Assembly (NCBI GenBank): GCA_010015675.1
Contig: ML976986.1
Span: 829,981-893,980 of the forward strand
Origin: Byssothecium circinans
Lineage: Eukaryota > Ascomycota > Dothideomycetes > Pleosporales > Massarinaceae
Direction: 5' to 3'
Length of the DNA stretch: 64,000 nt
How positions within the stretch are numbered: the first letter of the stretch is position 1; every line of letters begins with the position of its first letter. Shown one piece after another: positions 47,281 through 59,157 of this stretch. The notes under the pieces are model-generated. The model was not told where the DNA came from. It saw only the letters and a list, made by a program, of their open reading frames with translations, and made no database searches. Position numbers and translations under genes: made by a program.

Positions 47281-48800
47281 ATGACTGCGTGTTCCCCTCC
47301 GACTTCACTCAACACAATGCGCCTCGTCCCTCCTGAGGTGCTTCTATCGTGGCCGACGCCGAATTATGAGGACCCTGTAACCCGAGGAAACGCGCTTCTC
47401 ATTGTCAACTCCGTCTTCATTGCGATCGTCATATTGATTGTCGCTCTTCGATTGTACACGCGAATATGGATAAAACAGTTTTTTGGAACCGATGACTTCT
47501 TCATTGATTTTGCACTGGTACGGCTCAGGCAGCTCCATTTACGTGATCAATCTGACATGTTTGCAGGTCTTCACCATCGGACTGACCACAACTGTCTTAC
47601 TTGCAAACCGGAGATACGGATGAAGTCGCCACGTCTACGATATCCCCTTTAACCTATTCACACCAACGTTGAAAGTGGCTATGGTGGCGAAAATACTATT
47701 CACAGCTGCAGCGACGTTTACGAGGCTCTCACTGCTTTGTTTCTACCTACGAATAGTCAAGGATATTCAGAAGAAGTACTTCCGGTGGGCTGTTTATGCC
47801 AACATAGGGTTCTCGGTCGCCATCTTCATCGCGTTCATCTATCTATCCATCTTTCAATGCAATCCTGTCCGCAATTATTGGGTATGTATCTCCTGTAAAT
47901 CCAAGGCGGGTCGACAGTTACAAAAGGATATCTGTGGGAGCCCTGCTAACGCACATTTGTAACGGCTAGATATATGGATCCCCGGAGGCAAGCTGTGTGG
48001 ATGAGGGTAAAGTAACCCTGGCTGCTGGCATTGTTAATTGCGTTGCGGATTTCTTTTGCACTGTGACTCCGATACCAATGGTCGTACAGGTAAAGACTCG
48101 CAAATGCATCGGAAATACTGCTGATCGACGATAGCTCCAACTCCCGAGTCGACAACGAATTGCCGTTCTTATACTCTTCAGTCTTGGGTTTGTTGTTACG
48201 ATAGCAGGCATTGTTCGCACCTAGTACGTACTGGGCGCGCGCTTTGGAAGCACATCTAACTTCGAGGTGACTTCGTCGAGTCGATGGTCTGCTGACAGAT
48301 GTAGGTACATCTACAGAAGTCTCATCTCCGAGTATGATCAGACATGGTACGCATATCCTTTGTGGATAGCTGCAGCGATTGAGATAGACTTGGGCGTGAT
48401 CTGCGCCAGCGCTCCTGCCCTTCGACCTCTTTTCACGCCTCTACACTTCAGCCGCTGTAGCGTCGCAGCTAGTCGTTCGCATAGAAAATATTACGGCAGA
48501 TACTCCAAGACCTCTGATACGACAGGCTCACAACCCACACAGCAGGGAAGCATGGCTGGACAGACGGTATGCTTCTCAGAAGCGGGAACAGATGTCATGC
48601 CACCCAGCAGAGTCGAGGAAGGAAAAGGAAAAAGGAAAGACAATGTAGAAATGGACGTCCTGAATACGAAACCTCAAAGGACTAGGACGCAGTCGGAAGC
48701 ACCCGAGTCTTACGAGCGAGGACGCCATACACATTGTGCCGGCGCCAAGGACGCCAGCGTCAGGGGAGGATGTGCATTTCGAGCAGCTCAGCAACGTTAG
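47281..48800 (+). pseudogene. Broken rhodopsin-domain integral membrane protein gene
   Basis: Reads as exons 47281-47517, 47567-47881, 47970-48089 and from 48135 on, with good donors and acceptors and consistent phases. The product is a seven-helix fungal rhodopsin-domain protein (the family near CFEM/PTH11-type receptors): TRIWIKQFFGTDDFFIDFAL, RLSLLCFYLRI, FQCNPVRNYW, then AGIVNCVADFFCTVTPIPMV and YPLWIAAAIEIDLGVICASA are diagnostic. Two in-frame stops break it: a TGA at 47621-47623 after RRYG, where the family has Trp, and a TAG at 48222-48224 after GIVRT, where Tyr is expected. Near 48715 the likely C-terminal tail continues in another frame. No splice variant I tried removes both stops while keeping the helices. 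Loss of function is probable; base-call error is the alternative. Confidence 0.75.
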
Positions 48801-49546
48801 CACAAGGACTTTGGATGATGCGGTAACAACACGTGAGACTTGGCCACTGCAGTCGGATCCGGCTGTAGTCACCCGCTGTTTCTCATGAAGACTTCTCATT
48901 TTGGCTTTCTAAAATCTTAAAAAGGCTGTTCGATGAAGCATGGGATACCTAGGTATGTTAGCGTTGTGTGTCGTCCTTATGGGCCTGCACTTGTATTATC
49001 TTCCTTTCTCGAGTGATTTTAGTGCAGATTCAATAAGTTCACCGGCAAGGGAACCGGTGCATCTCGATCAAGCAAGCGACATTTCGATGGAACAGCAACA
49101 CTTAGGCTTACGAGTGACAAAATAGAGGGAAATAATGGCGCACAAAAAGACTAACACGGTGTGCAGAAGAAATGAAGAGAAAAAAGTTCAAACCACTTCA
49201 TTTTACAGAGTAAGAAGGAAGAGTGAATTGAGCGCCTCGTGATCTCGGTTAGCCCAGGCTCAGGTCTTGGCCTACCTCACCGTGGGCTGAACCTTCGGGA
49301 TGCAACGCACGCGACGCCTGCTCCGCCACATCTCGAGCAGCCTTGTTACAACATCGCGATGTTCCTGAGGCATTTAGCTTTACTTCACTTCACTGCGTAC
49401 AGTTGTTTTCCCTTCGCTCTCGAAAAACCGCCGTAGAGGCAGCGTTTTCACCATTCAGAGAGCTCATGAATCCTGTGTGGATGCTCCATCCGTATGCAGT
49501 TTTTGGAACCGCCTTTTTTCTCGTCGAAGTCTGAAGCACCGGTATC
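48801..49546. other. Intergenic
   Basis: No gene supported. The first ~90 bases probably hold the frame-shifted tail of the broken rhodopsin-domain gene (reads EDAIHIVPAPRTPASG in a shifted frame); the rest is promoter for the F-box gene. Confidence 0.45.
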
Positions 49547-52045
49547 ATGGACGATCTTCTACCTTCGTACGAAAGCGCGATCAGACAAGATCCGTGGGAG
49601 CTCATCGCGCCATATCTACCTTCAGAAACTCTGTGTGCTGGAGCTCTGGTATGCCAAAGATGGCATGAGATCTTTACACCGCAGCTTTGGGGGAACCCTG
49701 CATCGCATTTTGGTGGGCAGAACGACACCGTCTACGGTATGTTCACTTAACATGTTCGATTGTTTGATATGGACTGCATGCTAAGGTTTACAGTCGCCTT
49801 GACCCGGTTCAAACGAACATTGTACTGGTCCCGAGCATCCGTCCGCGAATTGACGCATACACTACATCTTCCACCTGCGCACGCGGAAATTTATGGGGGT
49901 CCACATTATGAGTGGCTACGCGACTGTCTAGAACGACTCCCGCGTTTGCAGTGTCTCATGGTAAACGGACTACCCTTCTTCGATCATGCATCGCTCCTCA
50001 CATTACGACACTCAAGCGTGTGGTGGCAACGGAGTCATCCAAACACCTATCCCGTCTTCGGTTTGCGCCTCTTGGATGCTTCAGGTTGCTCCAATGTGAC
50101 GTCTACAGGGCTCGCGGAAGCTCTGTCTCATTTCCCGGACCTGGTGTCTTTGGATCTTTCAAGGACATTGGCGGCTAAGGATGAGATGGTGCTTAGCAAG
50201 CTCGAATACCTTCGCAACTTGCGCGTACTTAAGCTCAGAGGTTTAAGCCTGAAAGATGCCGACATGGCAACTATCGCACCAGCTATAGGTGCCCGATTGC
50301 GGAGCCTTGATGTGAGCGACAACCAGCTCACTGATGCTAGCGCTCGACTTCTTTTGGATCATTGTTTGAAGGAAACAAATTATCAGAGTCAACCTACTCG
50401 AAGTCCTCTTCCACCGATTCGTCATGGTCGACCTGATGGTGAAGTGGAGAATTTCGCCATTGAAGATCTCAACCACCACGTGCGGAAAATGCTCACTGGA
50501 GGCTTCATCGGTAGCCTTACTGTTGAGGAGGCAAGAGATATTGGCATCACATATCTGTATTTATCGAACAACACAATGACAGTGGAAGGTGTATCTGGGC
50601 TGTTAAGGTCAGGACGATTGCAAGTCTTAGACATTGGTACCCTGCCGATCGCTATCCGGAACCCACGTCTCTCATACTCAGAACACGAGCACAATGATTT
50701 ACTATTACCGGGAGTTGATAAACTCACTCCGGTGCTCTCACAGTATGCTGCAGATCGACTAGTATATTTGAGAGTCAACTACTCTGTAGTCACAGAAAAC
50801 GCTCCCCTTGATACTACTTCATCCCCAAGGATCGAGCTTGAAGGAGATGCAGGCGCCTATGCTCCGGACGATGCTCATGAGCTTCCGGCTCTAGAGCCGA
50901 CACCGACTGAGCTCGATTATTCGAATGCGGCCGTTTACGAGCTTCCTGGCGATTCAGTACAGCCCGCAGAGCTATCTTCGCCTTTGACCGACGTGAGTGC
51001 AGTCAATACCAACACAAATGAATCACCAACCTCACGGCTTCACCGTGCGCCGACTATAAAGATAACAGCGGAGCAGCCTGAGATCAAGCGAGGTCCAGCA
51101 TACGCACCGGAACCTGTGATACTTGCTGATTCACCGCTGGCTCTAGAGAGCCCGATTGCTGACCCAACTGGAGGCCTTTCACCTCTGTCTGCAGTCTTTG
51201 ACGAGAGTGGCGCACTGTCCCCGCTTGGCCCTGGTGAATACAAAGAGTCGAAAAGATCTCACCGCAATTCTATATCTTTGGTTGAGGATCGAAGAGCGCG
51301 ACTAGATTTCCGACAGTCTCAAGAGAACCGACTGCATCCCGGGATGCTTCCAAAGGTTCACACGCTAGTGCTAACCGATGTACCAAGCCAGACACACGAT
51401 GAAGAAGTGGTTAAGCGACTGATACAATTCATTAAAGACTGTGCTGAAGAAGTTGAAATGGCGAAGCTTCGCGCAAATCACACCTATATACTACCTCCAG
51501 GGCGTAGCCGCAAGGTTGCAGAAGGCGAATATGTGAGAAGTTTATTTGCTCTGCGCCGCATCGTCCTTGAAGTAGCACCACCACAAGAAGCGCCCAAAAA
51601 GACAACGGCCAGCTGGCGCGCCTATCCTACTAAGTCCTCAACCGAAGATACCGACTCCGAAGCCTTCTGGGAGGCAGCAACGCACGACTTTTCATTTTTC
51701 GATGACGAGGAGTGTGGGCTACCTACGCTGGAACCTGGCCGTGGTCCTCCACTGGCCGCAATGAGCGGTCTTATGATTGACTCGAGAAAGCCTGCGCCAT
51801 CTCCCAAACCGAAACAACCGGAGCCTGCAGTTAAGCCTATGCTAGATGTTGTTGGCGAGATTGGAAAGTTCCGGAGGGAGAGGAAAGCGGCATATGTGGC
51901 GGCAGTCGAGATGGGTGAGACTGAACCGCAAGTTGAGGGGTACTGGCCCGGAGACATAACGGTGGTAAGGAAACGAATTGGTGCTGATGCGGGGAGTATG
52001 GACTTTTATGGGAATAGGTTTGAGTCGGGATATCTGTATCGATGA
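49547..52045 (+). CDS. F-box and leucine-rich-repeat protein
   Basis: Exons 49547-49736 and 49794-52045 (813 aa), 57-nt intron with GTATGT donor and TTACAG acceptor joining DTVY with VALTRFKRTL. The F-box is at about 15-52 (DPWELIAPYLPSETLCAGAL then VCQRWHEIF) and should bind Skp1 in an SCF ubiquitin ligase. LRR-type units follow at about 130-310 (LRLLDASGCSNVTSTGLAEA; LVSLDLSRTLA; LRVLKLRGLSLKDAD; LRSLDVSDNQLTDASA; ITYLYLSNNTMTVEGV; LQVLDIGTLP). The second half is Ser/Pro-rich with a further folded region (LPKVHTLVLTDVP) and a conserved-looking C-terminus (YWPGDITVVRKR ... GNRFESGYLYR). The substrate is unknown. Confidence 0.87.
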
Positions 52046-54724
52046 TGACTCGCCAATATATGTGAAGCCCTCGAGATCGAAAATAAAAGCTCTTCTATGC
52101 TGGTGGTATGATGGAAAGAATAGCTATCGAGTACGATAATCCTCAAGAAAGAGTTACATCGACTGTTCAACAACTCTGGATCTCCCGGATCTGGGTCATT
52201 CAGGGGTTTTCACTTGCGAAGAGAGCCATCATGATTGCTGGAAGGTATATTAAGATAAATGGATAAAGGATATTTGCTTCGAGTGCATAGGAAATGCCAG
52301 AGTTGTGACATCTGATCCCGCAACTTTCCTATGGCAGTCTGGATCACGTCGAATGACCTGCACGATGACATCCTCGTCTAATCCCCGGAAGAGCTTTTGA
52401 TTGAACCTGAGAGACCAGATCTGTGGAGACTTAGGCCTGGTTGATGACCCTACAGAAAGATGCTCCTGTTGATTGTTCTCACAGCATCGGGAAGCGTGAA
52501 TCGTCTGGGGCATGCTACCCGGACTTTGTTTGGTTTCTTCCACCTCGCTCTAACGTCTTTCATTCTAACACCGAAGCTAAAGAATTCATAATGGTTGGGA
52601 CTTGGCGGAATTCAGTCGCATCACTGCCGCGTGGAAGAAGCGTAGAGATTGACAGATGGTATTCCAGGAAGAGCGGTCCCTCGAGTTGAGCTCATCGCTT
52701 CAGCCCCAAAAACAGAGCGTGGACGATTGACGGGTGTTATTCGCTCAACATCGTGTGCCAAACCGGGCATGGAAAGCATAGGATACACAGCGACTTGTGT
52801 CCTTTTTCTCTTGAGAATGTCAGACGATTGGGTCCATGATGGAAGGTCCGTCTTCACTCCGTTGGATGCGATGACGGAAGCAAAGATGATCGAGATACAC
52901 CGAGTCGACCAGAGACTGCCAGAGTACTCCCACCGCACCAGCAACCAGGAAACCGAGAGCAACACTCCTTTCTATGTATTTTTCAGCAATTCAGTCTGGA
53001 CGTCCAGCCTTTGCCTCGTCGGCACTTGCTCCTCAGCATTGCATTCTTCTCACCAACCTGCTGAAAAGACACCCTCAGCCGCATGCATGACTCCGAATCC
53101 CATGCACATCCATTAATTGAGAACCATACTTCGCCATCCAATGCCAAACCGGCAAAGCCAGCATTTAACCCCCTACCCCACAGCAAATCTTAACACGCCT
53201 GACCACGAGAATTGCCGGATATTGCTGGGTGCAGGGGTCAAAGCGGCCGGAAGCGAATCATACGCTGTAGAATGAACTGGAGGGAGCGGACTTCGTGAAA
53301 CGATGAGCGGGTAAAGTGACTCCTTTGAGGCGGGGCCAATAATGGATGATTGAGAGGAAGTCTGGTAGAAGAGTGGAGAAGGACGTGACAGTGTTATTAC
53401 AGGGGGTCGATTAATAGGGAACAATCCGCGAAAGGCTCGCAAAGCGCCTGCTCCGAATAAAAGATCCACATGCGCAACTTCAACCTCATCTGTAGCCTGC
53501 GATCGGCGACCCAACATCCCGAAACGACTCCATCTCTACAGGACTCTATACGCCAGAAATGCTTTCCACAGAAGCTCGCGGACTCACTATGCGACTCCTT
53601 CCACGGCGCAAATGCCGGAAATCGAGTCATCCCACGTCATAAATATCATCCCACAGCACTCGCCATGTTGTTCCCCTGTTTCGAGTTTATGGAACATTCT
53701 GTCTATAGCCGTCGTTTCTATCGTTCCGTTTTCTCCTTGTTTATACTATATCCCTGTCGAGATGTCGCGCCCTGAAGTTTCCGATCTGCTGTTAGACTTA
53801 CGCAAGGCTGTACTAATGAAAAAAAACCGAACCGCAACAAACTTCGAAGCTCTTCCGGATGAGACCGGATCAGGTCGATCTGGAAGAGCTTGAGAAATCT
53901 TGTACATCTGAGAGCGCACACTGTTCAGGCTAAGGTCTATACGTCGTCGACAGAAGCCTACACACAATCCCATCCAAACTTAGTCCCTGGTACCACCTAA
54001 TCTTGTTTGAGAAGGGCGTTGCCAGATTTGAGTCAGGTTCACGATACTACAGACATCTGAACGAATCTCTGCGATTCATCTGACCTTGTGTCTGACGTGG
54101 TATCTTCCTTCCACGACCATTATATCAATGACCTGTCATAGCTAAGGGTCACCGCGTGGTTTAAGCGCTTCAATCATTCAACTCCCGCGCAGATTTTAGT
54201 ACCACCACCTCATTCGAAGGGAATTTAACCCAACTGGATGCGCCAAGTACCTTGGTACTAACTCTAAGAAGGTTACTACAGGACCTCATGTCACGGGACC
54301 TTCTTTCAAGGGCGTCAGAACCGTCGCTTGCATCCGGATCTCCGGATCGTGATCATCGGTCTTTGGCGATTCGATACCAGCTCCCTTTTCTACGGTCATC
54401 TAGAAGATCGCAGGCATCCATCTTCCGAATAGGATGCTGCCACAATATCGGACACGACGTGGTTGTGCCCAATCATCATATGATTTATATTAACCCCATA
54501 TTCCAGCGAAATCTGCGAACAGGTTTCTGCACCACCGGCAGTTGTTCTGCGGGTGGCGAATCTGGGGGTTTTGCTCTGGTTATAAGAACTTCACTAGGGA
54601 GTACATCATGGCGTTTGTTCTCTGCGCCCTCGTTCACTAACCGATTCGCTTCTACACACCCTCTCTTCCTTGACAAAGTGCACCGAAAGGTTTCAAGGTC
54701 GACGCAAGATAGTTGCTAGTTACA
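52046..54724. other. Gene-poor region, 2.7 kb
   Basis: No gene supported. Open frames of 80-155 codons on both strands lack domains. The best short candidate is 43 codons from an ATG at 53761 (MSRPEVSDLLLDLRKAVLMK, then charged residues), which reads like protein but is isolated; it may be a fragment. The last ~100 bases are promoter for the DUF1996 gene. Confidence 0.5.
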
Positions 54725-55992
54725 ATGCAGTGGGTTACTCTCGCCGCCGCCGCGCTCTTTGCGCAAAATGTCGCCGCCCAGAATATGTTGCGATTTGCTT
54801 GCTCACAGCTCGTGGTTGAACGTACGGATCCCCTCGTCAATCCGGGTATGAAGTACACCCCGCATCTTCACCAGGTGGGTTTCCCTCTCGCAACGGTAAG
54901 ATTGAGATGAGGCTGATCAGACATTCAGATCGTGGGTGGCAACTCTTTCAACGTGTCTATGGACCCCAACAATGATCCTGCCAAGCTCTCGACTTGCACA
55001 TCATGCTCTTTCGTTCAAGACAAGTCCAACTATTGGACGGCCGTTATGTTCTTCAAGGCGAAAAACGGCACCTACACACGCGTTCCGCAAACTGGCAACG
55101 GTGGCCCCCAGGGAAAGCTCATCAACAAGGGTGGTTTGGACGTTTACTACATCCCTAGCGGTAAGACAACTGCCTTCAAGAAGGTGAGTTTTACAAAACG
55201 AGAAGACATGACAGGCAACTGACAAGAAAAAGGGCTTCCGTATGCTTGCTGGAACTGCCACCAACACCGACCCCAAGAAAGTGTCATCCGGCAACATCTG
55301 CCACAGGTGCTGGACGTCGCCTAACGAAAACACCTTCGTAGGTGCTCAGCCCTGCTCCGGAACCGACACCGTCGAGATCCCCGCCGACCCCAAGTGCAAG
55401 ATGATTAGGCAAACGATCATTTTCCCCGCCTGCTGGAACGGCAAGGACCTCGACTCTCCCAACCACCAGTCTCATGTTGCCTACGGTCAGGGTGCCGGTG
55501 CCTCTGGAGGTGGTGCTTGCCCATCTACCCACCCCGTCAAGCTTCCTCAGATCATGTACGAGCTCATGTGGAACGTGACCACATTTGCCGACAGGAGCAT
55601 CTGGCCTTCTGACGGATCCAACCCCTTCGTGTACTCCATGAACATTGGGTAAGCATAGCCCCTATTCCAGAAGAAAAGTGACGTGCAGTTACTAACGAAG
55701 GTCAACAGTGGTGCCGCTGCTCATGGTGACTACGTCTTCGGTTGGGAAGGAGACTCTCTCCAGAAGGCCATGGATAATGGCTGCAACCTCAACACGGCTT
55801 GCCCCAAGGCCGGTCTTACCACTCAGACTGATGCTCAGTACAGCGCATGCACCAAGCCTCAACAAGCTCCCGAGGCCGTCGATGGCTGTAAGTGCCATAT
55901 TACTATTCTCCTTATTCCAAAAGTCCATATACTGACCGACCGCAACAGGGCTCAAGGAGATGCCTCTCGGCGAAATGGCTATCAAAGCATAA
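54725..55992 (+). CDS. Secreted DUF1996-domain protein
   Basis: Exons 54725-54874, 54929-55183, 55233-55648, 55709-55887 and 55949-55992 (347 aa), all with consistent phases. Signal peptide MQWVTLAAAALFAQNVAA, with cleavage likely just before QN. The DUF1996 core starts at once (RFACSQLVVERTDPLVNPGM; PHLHQ / IVGGNSFNVSM across intron 1) and shows its marks: TSCSFVQDKSNYWTAVMFF, then GFRMLAGT, then CHRCW, FPACWNGKDLDSPNHQSHVA, CPSTHPVKLPQIMYELMWNV, GDYVFGWEGDSLQKAMDNGC. The end is WLKEMPLGEMAIKA. The domain is common in secreted fungal proteins, some with C-terminal sugar-binding modules, but has no settled reaction; conserved His and Cys residues are retained here. Confidence 0.92.
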
Positions 55993-56710
55993 TAGCAATC
56001 AACAATGGCATCTACAGCCACATCCGCCCAACGTATCGGCTCACTTCCATGTACCCCACATTGGCTCTCGGCACTTTATACCCGTTCAGGCTATAATCTT
56101 CCTTACGGACCGTCTCGCTAATCTTCCGTTGTGGGGAGCGTCGCTTAGGCATGGATCCCGTTCCGTATCTGCAGTATGCATCGGCGGCGTGGCGCGGGGA
56201 GCAATTTCCTGTGATTAATGCTCGTTGTTTCTTATCTTTGCGCGAAGTTTGCTTAGCGTATTGTAAACTTGTTGATTCATGTGCAGATTGTTCATTAGCT
56301 AGAGAATCTTATTTTGTTTCAATGTATGTGTTTCTGCAGTTCATTGCTATGCTGCTTTGTTAAAGATGACGTGTTGTTAAATTTCGCTGGTAAAGCTGAT
56401 ATCAGTGCAACTGTCATGAAATCCACTCGCATTTGAAATGTACTTCAAATCGCAGCATCTCGGTGCTAGTGGAGCAGCGCCGCTGTTTCATTCCACGGCG
56501 TTTCTGAAAATGTCAGTCTTCGAAATTCGATCAGTTACATGGATACCATACAATCTTCACTTCAAGTCTGGTAAAACTCAGAATACCAGCGTTGCAATGC
56601 ACATGATGTATTTCGAACGCTTTCACGATATCTACAGCAAAAAAAATGAGGGCCCCACATTCCTACACTATGACTGACACACTCCACACTCAGAGCACTA
56701 CCTCACATGA
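55993..56710. other. Intergenic between convergent genes
   Basis: 3' regions of the DUF1996 gene and of the AA8 gene; no gene supported. Confidence 0.5.
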
Positions 56711-57490
56711 CTATGAAACACCATTCTTCGTCAAAAGCGCAGCCCAATTCGCGTTAAGGCCTTGAGAAAAGTCATGGTTCCATGCATTCGCCACTTCGTG
56801 CACGGCAATGGTCGAAGTGTTCGAGCTGGGCGATGACGGCTTCTGCGGGGAGTACGCAAAAGCGACGCGCGAGGTGCCGGTTGGGTTGATTCTCGTGAGG
56901 CCGTTGGCGCCATTCCATTGGGTGCAGCCGCGGCATAGGACGCTGTATTGCCAGTGTGTGCCGTTGGCTCTGTTTCCGGCGCTGAGGCTGGAGTAGGTCG
57001 CGCCGGTGTACGATGTGGGGGTTGCGTGAGCGCTGAATAATCTCAGTTACCCGTTTACTGACATCACTTCTCCTTGTGGTACTTACGTCGCCCATCGCGA
57101 AGACACAGTCGGCTTGTTGTTCCCATTGGGATAAGCAACAGTAAGTGGGTTTCTTAGCATAGTTCCTCCCCAAGCCAGTCCAGTCCACCCTACTTGATTC
57201 GGCGCGACAACTTGGATGACGGCATCGTAGGCGCCAGATGGAGGGCTCTGGGGGAGCGCAATGCGGTAAACGACGTTGCTCGAGAGTGAGTAGGCGGCTT
57301 TGAACTCGGAGAAGGTGAAGCCCGTTTCAGGGTCGGTGTATTTGATGGCTGTGTCGCGTTGGACGAGGACTTCTGATGGCCTAGCAGAGACTGGAGAGAA
57401 GGTTAGATATATTTTGATGTATGAAATGGATCTTTTAGGTGTGTACTCACCGAGGCCCACCAGTGCCACAAGCCCGACTGAAAGCTTCAT
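56711..57490 (-). CDS. Secreted stand-alone AA8 cytochrome domain (cellobiose dehydrogenase haem-domain type)
   Basis: Exons 57490-57451, 57390-57087 and 57032-56711 (221 aa). Signal peptide MKLSVGLVALVGLVSA, completed across intron 1. One AA8 (iron reductase, b-type haem) domain fills the rest: YRIALPQSPPSGAYDAVIQV, the GWTGLAWGGTM loop with M91, the paired cysteines CRGC (148, 151) and H193 in STIAVHEV. In cellobiose dehydrogenase the haem is held by one Met and one His in these positions, so M91 and H193 are the likely ligands. No flavin domain, carbohydrate-binding module or membrane helix follows, so it may be an extracellular electron carrier, for example to lytic polysaccharide monooxygenases; that role is inferred. 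GTGAGT and GTAAGT donors. Confidence 0.9.
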
Positions 57491-58330
57491 CTTCAGTGAC
57501 GATTCGGACTAGGCTTTCCCTTCCAAGCAGTCAAGATAAAAGATATTCTATAACCAAGTTCTTGGAAGGCTTAGGAGACAACGGTACACTTCAATACTCT
57601 CAAATTCAAAATCCGCACCAGAAAAATTGCGGCACAAGAGCGCCTCTATATTAGTACCTTCGATCCCACCGCCAAGAATAGAAACCTGTCATTAACCACG
57701 TCGAATCCGGGTCTAGGGCTCTCTCAGGCCGCGGTACACAAGGCCATCGTGCACGATAAACTACAAGTGACCAGGCTCCGCACGCGTGACTATGCAACGA
57801 TCCCTAACTCACGTCCCAGGTCAGGAAGGAGGTTGAAGCTCACTTGCCTTGCCTTCGATTCCAAGAAAAGAAAGAGCAAGTAGAGCGCGGTCGCAGTGAT
57901 GCAGTGTGCATCGTGAGATGACGAAAAGGTGTGGCAAAGTGCCTCTTTCTGGGCCAAGTACGAGCTTGGGTGGGTCTAATAGTGAATCGAGATGCTGTGA
58001 GAGGTCGAAGCTGCTTAGCCGTATAGTGGTGATATTGAACGTAGATGGATGTTGATATAATTTCGATGGGGCAAATAGCCGAAACGTGAGTGAGCCACCC
58101 GTTTTGACGGGGATTGTGAGAACCTGGGAAGAAAAATGTCATTGAACGTGTAAATTAAGTTTAAGCTAGAGGGTTGCTAGCGTGACGCTGGTGCAGGTAC
58201 TTGTGCTTCTCGAAGGTGCATCTTGCATCGGAGACGGTTGACTTTTTGGACTGCGTGGTCGGTTTGGCGGCTTTACCCTGGTATTTTGAGTTGGCGGGGA
58301 AGTGATGTCGAATTAAAATTGAAAGCTTAC
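57491..58330. other. Intergenic
   Basis: Promoter of the AA8 gene and non-coding sequence. A strong acceptor-like TTTTCTTCCCAG on the minus strand (about 58135-58124) follows a GTAAGC donor at 58331-58326, which could splice a minus-strand open frame at 58327-58686, but no known protein results. Confidence 0.35.
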
Positions 58331-58686
58331 CTTCGTATTATCTGTAGCCGGTGGGTGGTCCATGTGACGCTCCTATAAATTTCTCCTATCTGTGTCCCCA
58401 CATTCTGAGCATGTGGGGTGTGGAGTCTGTCACAGGCGAGTAGCATCAAAACACGAAGCAAAGCTACCAAACCCTCATTTAATGTACGCAGAGTCATTAC
58501 TAGGCTCGTAATACCTAGGTCCTTGACAAAAATAGATCTCAAAGCGAAACTCGGAATATCTTTCCGCTCAGACTGCCACATCTCAGAGCAATAAAGAAGC
58601 TTATCAATGAGATCGTAAAAATTGGGAAAGCGGGTAGGCAGAGGAGATGAATGGCTGTTTCGCGCGAGCATTGGCCTAGTTTCCAC
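58327..58686 (-). other. Unassigned minus-strand open frame with donor site at its end
   Basis: About 119 codons, containing NFYDLIDKLLYCSEMWQSER and a hydrophobic helical stretch (TLRTLNEGLVALLRVLMLLA). It runs into GTAAGC at its 3' end. Protein-like composition but no recognised domain; could be an exon of an unrecognised or decayed gene. Confidence 0.25.
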
Positions 58687-58853
58687 GGACTTGGCTCGTA
58701 TAAGGATGCTTCTCGAATGGAGGGCTAGAACGAAGGAACTGACTAAGTGTCAGGTTGCTCTGCACCGTCACAGCTTCGCCTACTTGGGCCTCTGAAATAG
58801 GCATGAGATTGAAAATCGAGACGCATGTGAGAGAGGTCGAGATGTGGGTTTGC

Positions 58854-59064
58854 TCATACAGGGCTGACCTGCGTTGCACAACCTTTGATCCAAATCTTCT
58901 CATGTAGGGTGTTCGTATCGGCGGAATAGTAACTAAATTGAGGACCACATTTAGCACATGACGTATTGCGGTTGAGTGTATAGAACAACTTACCAGCTTA
59001 AGTATCCGTCACCGTAAATTGCTAGAAGGATGATAGAGTAAGTGAGAGTGCCTCGCATTTCCAT
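58854..59064 (-). CDS. Candidate small secreted peptide (49 aa)
   Basis: Two exons, 59064-58994 and 58932-58854, 61-nt intron with GTAAGT donor, GTGCTAAA branch-like site and TTTAG acceptor. Product begins MEMRGTLTYSIILLAIYGDG with a hydrophobic signal-like core and then a short polar chain with two cysteines (LSCYYSAD; IKGCATQ). If another intron (GTCAGC or GTATGA donor) follows, the chain could extend by about 40 residues (AQVGEAVTVQSNLTLSQF...) before a stop at about 58675. Small secreted proteins of this shape are often effectors, but nothing here proves expression. No family recognised. Confidence 0.35.
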
Positions 59065-59157
59065 AAGGGATGTTATCGTAACGTCATGGAACCTATCTTT
59101 CCTCTTTGGGTATATGACAAATGACCCTGCGTGCCTGTCTTTCTCCAATTCTCTCTT

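Noticed and set aside
54252..54719. 155-codon plus-strand open frame upstream of the DUF1996 gene
   Set aside because: Ends just before the DUF1996 start; no signal peptide or domain, probably promoter sequence.
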